Origin: an uncultured Rubripirellula sp.
GTDB taxonomy: Bacteria; Planctomycetota; Planctomycetia; Pirellulales; Pirellulaceae
Direction: 5' to 3'
Assembly: GCA_938045805.1 (NCBI GenBank)
Contig: CALIBL010000035.1
Coordinates: 124,001 to 188,000 of the forward strand
DNA: 64,000 nucleotides
Shown here: piece after piece, positions 57,118 through 64,000 of the stretch
How the letters are laid out: every line of letters starts with the position of its first letter
Numbering within the stretch: position 1 is the stretch's first letter
Notes under the pieces: generated by a model
The model's input: the letters and a program-made list of their open reading frames with translations, nothing else
What the model was told of the DNA's origin: nothing
The model's database searches: none
Made by a program: the position numbers and the translations under genes

Positions 57118-58368
57118 CTAAGGTGTACTCTCCGATTTCACCGAAAGATCGTCTGGTCGCGAATTTTGCTCTAGAGGTACTATCGGAGCTGCTAGGATTT
57201 TTTCATCAAGTAGCACAAACGGCGGTGGCACCAAATAAGTCAACAACTTTGCCCACCAAGGTGCACTCGCCTTCGATTGCCTAAGGTAATTGAATGTGTG
57301 CCTTACAAACTGATTGCCCTCCGACCGCATACCCCTCCAAAACAGGTTCAGCATGCATCGCCCCTGCAGGCGGTTAAAAGCATTGAGATCAAACGAATGA
57401 GAGAGGTGATCAAGTTGCCCAAATCCTTTGACCACGATCAAGAATGGAAAGCATTTGAAACAACGCCCACAATTCAAGTATTTCGCGTTGTCATGATGTG
57501 GGCGTGCACAGACATTCAACCCCTCGAGCAGGTCCGCGTTAGTCAAAACAGCCTTGATCTTTTCAATTCGCGTCGCGTTTGACCCGAAGCTGTAGAAGCG
57601 ATTCGAACTCGTCTCGAATAACGGTAAAAGCTGACCCTCTACACAATTGAGATTGGTTGCGTTTTTGATCATGGAGGAGGTGACAGTATCCAAAGAGGAG
57701 CAATACAGGTAGCTTCGATGCAGGTGAGAAAGAGAGAGTGCAGCTGCGGCGTTTCGAAAGTGATGAGTCTTTGCGAAGCTCAAACCATCATACAACTCCT
57801 CGACATTGCATCGCACGCTCGCCCAAGCGATCCCAAGTCGTTCGGCCCAATATTGTGTGTGAGTCAAATTATTTTCATACTGCTGAGCGTGCTTCACTGA
57901 GCCAATTTCATTGTGAACAATCATGCTGACCCGCATGACTTCAGGAAGTGATTTCTCAAAGAGACTTGCGTTGAGCAAGTGCATGCTATCTACGCCACCA
58001 CTGAATCCCGTTGCCACATGTGAGGCAGCCGAAGATAAAGTGGAATGTCGAGGAGAGGCTGAAACCTCGATTCGCTTTAATCCCGCCACATGCGAAATTG
58101 CAACATCCTGCAACTCAGTCTGACATCGGTAAAGCAGAAGGCTATCCACCTCACCCTCCACTTCAATTGCTTCGCCACGCTTCATCGCAGGCAACAACAA
58201 GAGCGGCAGAAAAGGATCAAAAGACGGCTGCGACTCCAACACTGCCGGATCAGAACCAAATCGCGAAAAAGAAATGTCCGTACGTGTCCCGCCATGACAC
58301 ACGGTTGCAGACAATTCATTGGATTGCCCGTCGACCTTCTGTTGAACATCCAAAATACGAATCGGCAT
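57118..58368 (-). CDS. PP-loop (adenine nucleotide alpha hydrolase) protein, uncharacterised family
   Basis: A 416-residue protein without signal or membrane helix. After a beta-rich N-terminal domain (about 1-110) comes the PP-loop VATGFSGGVDSMHLL (about 117-131), which binds ATP in ATP-pyrophosphatases such as QueC and sugar amidotransferases. Downstream, LNCGRCFKCFPFLIVVKGFG (about 312-331) carries a CxxCxxC cluster likely to bind zinc. This combination recalls uncharacterised PP-loop proteins found in polysaccharide clusters. It would activate a carboxylate or carbonyl by adenylation, but the substrate is unknown. It lies 56 bp downstream of a polysaccharide pyruvyl transferase gene on the same strand, so modification of a surface glycan is a reasonable inference. 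Confidence 0.7.
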   Translation of the reverse strand: MPIRILDVQQKVDGQSNELSATVCHGGTRTDISFSRFGSDPAVLESQPSFDPFLPLLLLPAMKRGEAIEVEGEVDSLLLYRCQTELQDVAISHVAGLKRIEVSASPRHSTLSSAASHVATGFSGGVDSMHLLNASLFEKSLPEVMRVSMIVHNEIGSVKHAQQYENNLTHTQYWAERLGIAWASVRCNVEELYDGLSFAKTHHFRNAAAALSLSHLHRSYLYCSSLDTVTSSMIKNATNLNCVEGQLLPLFETSSNRFYSFGSNATRIEKIKAVLTNADLLEGLNVCARPHHDNAKYLNCGRCFKCFPFLIVVKGFGQLDHLSHSFDLNAFNRLQGRCMLNLFWRGMRSEGNQFVRHTFNYLRQSKASAPWWAKLLTYLVPPPFVLLDEKILAAPIVPLEQNSRPDDLSVKSESTP

Positions 58369-58424
58369 TCCGCACTCCTAATTAGCCGCATTCACTTTTT
58401 GACGAGCAATCTGCGAATCCAAAC

Positions 58425-59228
58425 TCAACCAAAATCGTCCGCAATTCTTTGCAGCCGATTTAAGTATGCGGCTGCATCATATCGATAACTTGAAACCCAG
58501 TAATCCAACGCTCCACCCTCTTTTCCCAAGTGACGCAGGTGAATAGAAATCGGTGTCTTGGGTTCGTGCATGGTGGTGTAATAATCAAGGTATTTGAATC
58601 GCCCACCCACCATTTCATCTAACGGATCCAACCAAGCACTGGGAACTCCATAGGCATCGGCACAGATTAGACCATGTAAAGATCGACAGACGACCTGCTC
58701 GCATGAGACAATCGCACTCAGCACCTTCATAGGTGACCAACCCGGATGGATCATCAGCCAATCGCGCGGGATCGATGATCTTACTCGACGCACCTCACAG
58801 TGGTGCGGGATAAAGCCGTATCGATACTCCTTGGGAGCCGTCATTTCAAAAAAATGCGGGAGAAAGATTGCCGGGTCACCGAGATAATGAGGAGTTACTG
58901 ATAATGAATTTGCAGACAGCTCGCCTCGCACCGAAAGGACAGACCTTACGGTATTCTCAACAGTAAAATTTGGGTCTAGCAAACCGCTTCCCATGACATG
59001 GCACGAACGATCTGCTTTGTGAAGAATGCTCCCCATCCCGAGAACCCGCTTACGGTCACGGTTGCGTTGCAATTGAACATCTTGACCAAAGATTTGCTGA
59101 AAGAGAGTCGGATTCAGATCATCACCAAAATTGGGAGTGCCGATGTGCCAGTGAATCGGGATGCCAGTCGCCAGAGGTGGGCTCCAGCGAAGTCGACGTA
59201 TCAACTTGGTTAACTTTCGCTGCAACAT
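58425..59228 (-). CDS. Polysaccharide pyruvyl transferase family protein
   Basis: 267 residues. The family features are NFGDDLNPTLFQQIFGQDVQ near the N-terminus (about 33-52), GMGSILHKAD, VLSVRGELSAN and the C-terminal VVCRSLHGLICADAYGVPSA. These match the GumL/ExoV/CsaB type, which puts a ketal pyruvate from PEP on a sugar of an exopolysaccharide or cell-wall polymer. The length is slightly short for the family but the core looks complete. It is the first gene of a two-gene minus-strand operon with the PP-loop protein. No other exopolysaccharide genes are adjacent. Confidence 0.85.
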   Translation of the reverse strand: MLQRKLTKLIRRLRWSPPLATGIPIHWHIGTPNFGDDLNPTLFQQIFGQDVQLQRNRDRKRVLGMGSILHKADRSCHVMGSGLLDPNFTVENTVRSVLSVRGELSANSLSVTPHYLGDPAIFLPHFFEMTAPKEYRYGFIPHHCEVRRVRSSIPRDWLMIHPGWSPMKVLSAIVSCEQVVCRSLHGLICADAYGVPSAWLDPLDEMVGGRFKYLDYYTTMHEPKTPISIHLRHLGKEGGALDYWVSSYRYDAAAYLNRLQRIADDFG

Positions 59229-59534
59229 TTTCTATTTCTCTCGTCTCACATCATTCCTCGAGGCACGAGAATCACTGACAGTGAAAGCATCACCCAGCCT
59301 GACTTGAAATTAAAAAGACAGACCAATAACCAGACCCTATCGAGACACTAGTCAATCCATCGAATTGATACTAGGTTAACACTCTGATGAAGTCCGTATT
59401 GCCCCCTCAACTTGCAGAGACTTCCAACATCCTCGGTGTACCCTCAGCAACTCTCAAATGGTGTTCGGCAACGCGAAGGTCAAAGGATGCGAGCACTCAA
59501 CAGCAAAGCAATTCAAATTTTTGAGCAGTTTTTA
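59229..59534. other. Divergent intergenic region
   Basis: A 306-bp gap between the pyruvyl transferase gene (minus) and the GH43 gene (plus), assuming the ATG at 59535. It should hold both promoters. No other structure was recognised. Confidence 0.35.
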
Positions 59535-61073
59535 ATGGAAGGTTATTGCTTGAACACGGTACGAAATGTTGTTTCCCTGTTGGCTTTTCTGCTATTTGCG
59601 ATTCCAAGCGATACTCAAGCGCAAACGTTCGATCCAGCGGCTATCTCATTCGTGCAAACGCCACTATATCCATATGGTGGACAGTGGCAATCGAGCTCGC
59701 AAAGTCTGAAAGTGGTCGGCTCTCCAGCCAAGTTGCTCATTGGGGATCAAGAGCACGATGACTTTGAACTGTCTGTTGAGATAAAAGCGGGTCCAAAGTC
59801 ACAAGCTGGGATCATCTTTAGGGTGAATCATCTTGCGGAGGGCATCGACCAATATGATGGCTACTACATTGGGATCGATGCCGCACGAAACTCCGTGATC
59901 TGGGGATCGGCAAATCAAAACTGGATGCAAATTGCTCAGCGTCCGGCTAGCACACCCGCTGAACAATGGCACCAGCTTCGCATCGTAGCTCGTGGCCACG
60001 AAATACAGGCATGGGTGGATCAGATGCCCGTCGTGGGAAAACCTTTTCCAAAGTTTGATGGAATCGATCACCAACATTCCACTGGCCGCATTGGGTTTCG
60101 TTCACTCGGCGGCAGTGCTGAATTTCGCAACTTCAAAATTGCGCCAGTGACAGCCCAGCTCGTCAGCCCAAGCTACACCAACCCAGTCCAACAAGACGTG
60201 GCTGATCCAGCTGTGCTCCAGCATCAGGGAACTTATTACCTCTACTGCACTCACAGCGCGGATCATCCAACAATGCCACGTGGTATTCGACTTTACAAAT
60301 CCACAAACCTAGTTGACTGGGAAGACCAAGGGTTTGTAATCGAACGTGAAAAGAGCTGGGGAAAAACCCGCTTCTGGGCGCCCGACATTATCGAACGCAA
60401 CGGCTTCTTTTACCTTTACTATGCGGCAGATACTCGGATATGCGTTGCCAAAGCCAAGCATCCTGCGGGGCCTTTTCAGGAACTCCCCCAATCTCCCATG
60501 CTTCCTGAAACTGTCCGCATCGATGCGCACGTCTTTCAGGATGGCGATAAGACCTACTTCTACTACGTCCACTTTAATCGGGGGAATGAAATTTGGGGTG
60601 GGGAGCTTGAGGATGACATGGTCACCCTAAAACCAGAAACACTTCGTATGATGATTCAACCGGATCAACCTTGGGAACGACACCAAGCAGCGATCGCTGA
60701 GGGACCCGCGATGCTGAAACACAACGGAACCTACTACCTGACGTACTCCGGTAGCCACTTTGAAAGTCCAGAGTATGCCGTAGGATACGCCACATCAGAC
60801 TCGCCGCTGGGCCCCTGGAAAAAACACGAATACAACCCCATCATGAAGTCGACAGCTTACGCTCATGGCACCGCCCATCATTGCTTTGCGACATCGCCTG
60901 ATGGAACCGAGCAGTTCATTGTTTACCATCGACATCGCGACCTGATGAATACCGAACCGCGGCAACTCTCCATCGACCGAATTCAGTTTACCCAGCACAA
61001 GACGGGTCCTGATGCAATTGAAATCCATGGCCCGACTTCGACACCGCAATCGCTTCCGTCTGGATCACGCTAG
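59535..61073 (+). CDS. Secreted GH43-type glycosidase with N-terminal DUF1080-like lectin domain
   Basis: 512 residues from the ATG at 59535, which gives a proper signal peptide (VVSLLAFLLFAIPSDTQAQ); ATG 59487 and TTG 59412 are in frame upstream. The N-terminal domain (about 30-205) is a DUF1080/laminin-G-like sandwich (FELSVEIKAGPKSQAGIIFR; GRIGFRSLGGSAEFRNFKI). The catalytic five-bladed propeller follows, with the GH43 triad in place: base D224 in VADPAVLQHQGTYYLYC, pKa-modulating D330 in RIDAHVFQDG and acid E389 in IAEGPAMLKHNGTYYLTYSG. GH43 enzymes cleave arabinosides, xylosides or galactosides. It lies 96 bp upstream of a sulfatase gene in the same direction, suggesting joint action on a sulfated polysaccharide. 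Confidence 0.9.
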   Translation: MEGYCLNTVRNVVSLLAFLLFAIPSDTQAQTFDPAAISFVQTPLYPYGGQWQSSSQSLKVVGSPAKLLIGDQEHDDFELSVEIKAGPKSQAGIIFRVNHLAEGIDQYDGYYIGIDAARNSVIWGSANQNWMQIAQRPASTPAEQWHQLRIVARGHEIQAWVDQMPVVGKPFPKFDGIDHQHSTGRIGFRSLGGSAEFRNFKIAPVTAQLVSPSYTNPVQQDVADPAVLQHQGTYYLYCTHSADHPTMPRGIRLYKSTNLVDWEDQGFVIEREKSWGKTRFWAPDIIERNGFFYLYYAADTRICVAKAKHPAGPFQELPQSPMLPETVRIDAHVFQDGDKTYFYYVHFNRGNEIWGGELEDDMVTLKPETLRMMIQPDQPWERHQAAIAEGPAMLKHNGTYYLTYSGSHFESPEYAVGYATSDSPLGPWKKHEYNPIMKSTAYAHGTAHHCFATSPDGTEQFIVYHRHRDLMNTEPRQLSIDRIQFTQHKTGPDAIEIHGPTSTPQSLPSGSR

Positions 61074-61169
61074 AAAGCAGCTTGGTCATGGAACGATGAC
61101 AAGTCGTCACATGAAATCCCAACACGCAAAAAGGCCAGACCTAACGCTCAAGGAAAAAAGTTAAAACTC

Positions 61170-62660
61170 ATGAACCGACAATCTAAAATGCTGCGTGAAG
61201 CGTCACGGCGATTTCCCATCATTGTTGCTCTATTCCTTGTGTTCGGCGTCGGGATCAATTGCAACGCAACGGAACGGCCCAATGTCTTATTCATCTCAGT
61301 GGATGACATGAATTGCGACTTGGGAGCTTATGGGCATCCACTGGTGCAAACCCCAAACCTTGACCGACTCTGCAAGATGGGCGTTCGCTTTGATGCTGCC
61401 TACTGTCAGCAACCGCTCTGTGGTCCCAGTCGAGCTAGCCTGATGACGGGACTACGGCCGGACACGCTGGACATGCACACCTTAGCGCATGAACTTCGAG
61501 AGAAGAATCCGGATGTTGTGACGCTCGGTGAACTGTTCAGGAAAAACGGATATTTCTCGGCTCGCTCGGGAAAGATCTACCATTACGGTAATCCGAGCAT
61601 GATTGGAACGGACGGCAATGATGACCCAGCTACATGGGATCAAAAACATAACCCCATTGGTATTGACCGTTCCCAGCAGGAAAAAATCACCCGCTACGGC
61701 GCAGGCCAAGAAAAGAACAAGAACCTCGGGATCAGCATGGCTTGGTGGGACCCTGTGAGTGAAGATACCGATCACACCGACGGAATGGTTGCATCGCGGG
61801 TGATCGAATGGATTGAGGAAAAAAAAGACGAACCCTTCTTCCTCGCGGCAGGATTTTTCAACCCGCATTGCCCCTACGTCGCCCCAAGAAAATACTTTGA
61901 CCTCTACCCCATGAGCGAGATTACGATCCAAGATCTTGAACTCGCAAAACAGGATCTGCTTGATGTGCCACCTATGGCCGTTCAACGAGACGTAAGAAAT
62001 TGGCCCTACTACTTCAAGGATGTGACGGTCGATGAAGCGAGAAAATGTAAGCAGGCCTATTACGCGACCATCTCGTTTGTAGATGCACAGGTTGGTCGAT
62101 TGCTCGATGCGCTCAGTGAAAATGATTTACTGGAAAAGACCATCATTGTGTTCTGGTCGGATCACGGCTACTTCTTGGGGGAAAAAGGTCTGTGGTACAA
62201 GCGAAAAGCGTTTGAGCGATCTGCGAGAATGCCTTTGATCATCGCAGCGCCAGGTTACGCCTCTGGGAAAGCTAGCCGTAAGCCGGTCGAACTTCTCGAC
62301 CTCTACCCAACCCTTGCAGACCTGTGCAATTTGAAAGCCCCAGAAAATCTTGAAGGAAAGTCACTTCGTCAATTGCTGACCGAACCAAATCATTCCGGAT
62401 GGAACAAACCCGCTGTGACTCAGATTTGGCACAGCAAAAAAGCGTGGGGATACTCCATCAGAACGGAGCGTTACCGCTACACGGAATGGCTTGAAGGCAG
62501 GGCGGGCCGTGAGCTTTATGATCACCAAACCGATCCTGACGAAATCCATAATCTCGCCGACAGCGAGACACATCGGCAAGAAATCGCAAGGCTTGCAAAG
62601 ATGCTCAGGCCTTATGTGCAGCTACCGGATGCGAAACGAGAATCGATCCCGTCTCGCTAG
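61170..62660 (+). CDS. Sulfatase, iduronate-2-sulfatase-like
   Basis: A 496-residue sulfatase with a signal peptide (about 12-32, RFPIIVALFLVFGVGINCNA). Metal site NVLFISVDDMNCDLGAYG, catalytic C84 in PLCGPSRASLMTG (C-x-P-x-R), FFNPHCPYVAP and FWSDHGYFLGEKGLWYKR match the iduronate-2-sulfatase-like (S1_7-type) subgroup. It removes sulfate esters from sugar acids or related units. It is probably cotranscribed with the GH43 gene 96 bp upstream. The C-terminal subdomain (RTERYRYTEWLEGRAGRELYD) is complete. Confidence 0.95.
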   Translation: MNRQSKMLREASRRFPIIVALFLVFGVGINCNATERPNVLFISVDDMNCDLGAYGHPLVQTPNLDRLCKMGVRFDAAYCQQPLCGPSRASLMTGLRPDTLDMHTLAHELREKNPDVVTLGELFRKNGYFSARSGKIYHYGNPSMIGTDGNDDPATWDQKHNPIGIDRSQQEKITRYGAGQEKNKNLGISMAWWDPVSEDTDHTDGMVASRVIEWIEEKKDEPFFLAAGFFNPHCPYVAPRKYFDLYPMSEITIQDLELAKQDLLDVPPMAVQRDVRNWPYYFKDVTVDEARKCKQAYYATISFVDAQVGRLLDALSENDLLEKTIIVFWSDHGYFLGEKGLWYKRKAFERSARMPLIIAAPGYASGKASRKPVELLDLYPTLADLCNLKAPENLEGKSLRQLLTEPNHSGWNKPAVTQIWHSKKAWGYSIRTERYRYTEWLEGRAGRELYDHQTDPDEIHNLADSETHRQEIARLAKMLRPYVQLPDAKRESIPSR

Positions 62661-62742
62661 GTCCAAAGTGATTCACCCGCAAGCCTTTTGGTACAGTGCC
62701 GTTGCTTCGTATTTGAACGAAATAGCCATCAGCAACACGACC

Positions 62743-63043
62743 TTAGAATAAAGCCTCAAGGCCGAACGAGACAAAATGTGTGGCTAAAGACTGTGTCACG
62801 CTTGTGCCAAGAATGGGTCCATGTCGCCCTTGCCAAGGTCCCGTCCAATCATTGCTAAAGCCATGCGTGTAAGCCAATGCCATCGACCATCGAAGTCAAT
62901 TGAAACACCAGTGCTCAAGTGATGCTTCACAATCGTGGGTGATACAGCATACTGCTCCATCCAAAACCGCGAACACCTCCGAATAAATCATAGCCGGAAA
63001 TCTCGAAACCATCTGTATTCACATAATCAATCATGCGAACGCC
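62743..63043 (-). pseudogene. Remnant of a FadL/OmpP1-type outer-membrane protein
   Basis: Read on the minus strand, three frames together spell the end of an outer-membrane transport protein. Frame A (about 63043-62930) reads RMIDYVNTDGFEISGYDLF then GGVRGFGWSSMLYHP. Frame B (about 62944-62880) reads TIVKHHLSTGVSIDFDGRW. Frame C (about 62880-62743) reads ALAYTHGFSNDWTGPWQG then GPILGTSVTQSLATHFVSFG and LEALF before TAA. The HH..G, AY.HGF, GP, GTSV and terminal Phe pattern is that of the C-terminal strands of FadL/OmpP1 proteins. At least two frameshifts, an apparent internal loss and no upstream part indicate a decayed gene. Assignment is by eye. Confidence 0.6.
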
Positions 63044-63278
63044 CCCCCTTTTGGAACAACAACTGAGGAAAAAAAACGAGATTACCTGCCCGTTAAATCG
63101 ATCCCTGTCGTTCGCAGCGATCTACAACGTGGATTTTCTGAAGTATCCGTCTCCAGTCGCTCACGCTCGACTTGTAGATCCATCTGCCACAGTTAAGACT
63201 GTAGAGAACTGAGCCACAGGGAAGACCTAATGGCATTTGGCTCAGTTTTTTTCTTACCTAAGTGGAGTCTTCGCCGCG
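63044..63278. other. Non-coding stretch upstream of the STAS gene
   Basis: Between the FadL-like remnant and the STAS gene. It probably carries the STAS gene promoter. No other feature was recognised. Confidence 0.35.
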
Positions 63279-63617
63279 ATGGAATCGACTGACGAATCGA
63301 AGCCAAGCTATTTCGTGATTAAACTTCCCAAGGTGCTGGACAATGTCTCGGCCGAATCGATGCAGTCATCACTTGATGATATTTCACTGGCTGATGGAGA
63401 GTTCATGGTGCTCGACATGACGAGCACGGAATTCATCAGCAGTGCGGGGATTCGCTTTTTGATCGTTGTCACCGAGAAGTTCCGCAAGATTGGCGGGCAG
63501 GTGCTTCTTGCTGGGCTGTGCAAAAATGTCAAATACACGCTGAAGATCTGCGGACTGTCGAAACGGTTCTCGCTGCATGAATCGGTAGAGGCCGCCATTA
63601 CATCGCTGGGCGAATAA
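63279..63617 (+). CDS. STAS-domain anti-sigma-factor antagonist-like protein
   Basis: 112 residues from the ATG at 63279; a TTG at 63237 would add 14 residues with no homology. It is a single STAS domain of the SpoIIAA/RsbV type: VLDMTSTEFISSAGIRFLIV carries the Ser-Ser-Ala-Gly segment in which a serine is phosphorylated by the partner anti-sigma kinase in relatives, followed by KIGGQVLLAGLCKNVKYTL and the C-terminal helix. These proteins release a sigma factor or feed a phosphatase/kinase switch. No partner kinase or PP2C phosphatase lies within the visible sequence. It is 142 bp upstream of the bestrophin-like gene, same direction. Confidence 0.9.
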   Translation: MESTDESKPSYFVIKLPKVLDNVSAESMQSSLDDISLADGEFMVLDMTSTEFISSAGIRFLIVVTEKFRKIGGQVLLAGLCKNVKYTLKICGLSKRFSLHESVEAAITSLGE

Positions 63618-63758
63618 ATCTGATCCAAGAATCGACGTCCTAATCATCGACGGATTCAATTTGATAGCCACCTTCGCGAGTTCACACCCCTCTCGCCATA
63701 CAGCGTCTCTCCGATCCCCTTTCTGCAACCGAGCAACAGACACCTTGATAATGATCAC

Positions 63759-64000
63759 ATGAGCCATCCCTCCCACACACCAATCTATCGAATCCATAAA
63801 AGCTGGCTCCACTCCGTGTTGAAGTGGGGGGGAACGGCATTGCCACTGTGCTATTTCCGAATTCTGATCGCCACCAGTTACTGTGTGATGCTGCAACTGT
63901 GGAATCATCTAGAAGAGGGTGACTTTGTTGAAATCAATCCATTCGGACATTCCGTTCTGGGATCGTTGATTGGTTTTCTGTTGGTCATGCGGATGAACGC
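63759..64000 (+). CDS. Bestrophin-like (RFP-TM) anion channel, 5' part
   Basis: Runs off the right edge; 80 codons visible. The start MSHPSHTPIYRIHKSWLHSV leads into LKWGGTALPLCYFRILIATS and later NPFGHSVLGSLIGFLLVMRM, then Asn. The layout (soluble start, WRGTA-like block, first helix, then PF..LG..L.FLL..R.N) matches the bacterial bestrophin/YneE family of chloride-type channels. An ATG at 63751 meets a stop after three codons, so 63759 is chosen. Confidence 0.72.
   Translation, partial: MSHPSHTPIYRIHKSWLHSVLKWGGTALPLCYFRILIATSYCVMLQLWNHLEEGDFVEINPFGHSVLGSLIGFLLVMRMN

Noticed and set aside
1-64000. CRISPR arrays, tRNA or rRNA genes, transposases, prophage or secretion-system genes
   Set aside because: None could be recognised on either strand; no direct-repeat arrays or transposase motifs (DDE/HUH) were seen.

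Overview
The window looks like chromosomal DNA of a planctomycete, probably a marine Pirellulales member (Rhodopirellula-like). This is inferred from gene families only: DUF1552, DUF1501, the DUF1587/1592/1588/1585 and DUF1549/1553 cytochrome-type proteins, formylglycine sulfatases, a DUF3472 protein, an SHD1-domain protein and Tat-exported Gfo/Idh/MocA oxidoreductases are typical of that phylum. Shine-Dalgarno sites are mostly absent, so several starts were chosen from signal peptides or family alignment. I see no rRNA, tRNA, CRISPR array, insertion sequence or phage gene.

Layout: 1-1.5 kb holds a partial cytochrome-type gene (minus). 1.9-6.6 kb is a translationally coupled DUF1552/DUF1592 pair whose second protein ends in a copper/heavy-metal (HMA) type domain. 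6.7-9.4 kb is a LemA plus M48 (HtpX-like) protease operon, facing an SHD1 protein. 10.5-18.6 kb is a carbohydrate locus: a LacI-type repressor, two operator-like sites, a GPH sugar symporter, a 1175-residue protein resembling (alpha/alpha)6-barrel glycoside phosphorylases, and a secreted GH2/GH5-like glycosidase. 18.8-20.8 kb is an acyltransferase-3 membrane protein with duplicated ankyrin repeats inserted in one loop. 20.9-27.6 kb holds two beta-propeller proteins and a second DUF1552/DUF1592 set. 27.8-32.9 kb is PEP carboxylase divergent from a SulP anion transporter. 32.9-35.5 kb holds a lipoprotein and a Tat-exported intradiol-dioxygenase-like protein. 35.8-39.1 kb is a PhnD-like binding protein with a hybrid histidine kinase. 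39.3-43.2 kb is a third DUF1552/DUF1592 pair. 43.5-44.9 kb is an ammonium channel with a clear terminator. 45.2-52 kb holds a PPP-type phosphatase, a DUF3472 protein, a sulfatase, a Gfo/Idh/MocA oxidoreductase and a GT2. 52.3-57 kb is a DUF1549/DUF1553 plus DUF1501 pair. 57.1-59.2 kb is a polysaccharide pyruvyl transferase with a PP-loop protein. 59.5-62.7 kb is a secreted GH43 and a second sulfatase. 62.7-63.1 kb is a frameshifted remnant of a FadL/OmpP1-type outer-membrane protein. 63.3-64 kb is a STAS protein and the start of a bestrophin-like channel.

How it works together: most of the gene content is export-directed (Tat or Sec signals) and fits scavenging of algal, often sulfated, polysaccharides: sulfatases, GH43, GH2-like, the sugar symporter and the phosphorylase-like enzyme. 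The four cytochrome/DUF1552-or-DUF1501 modules belong to families of unknown function that recur in planctomycetes. The most unusual items are the HMA fusion, the ankyrin-bearing acyltransferase, the phosphorylase-like protein with its repressor and operators, the PhnD-like/histidine-kinase pair, and the PP-loop/pyruvyl transferase pair.
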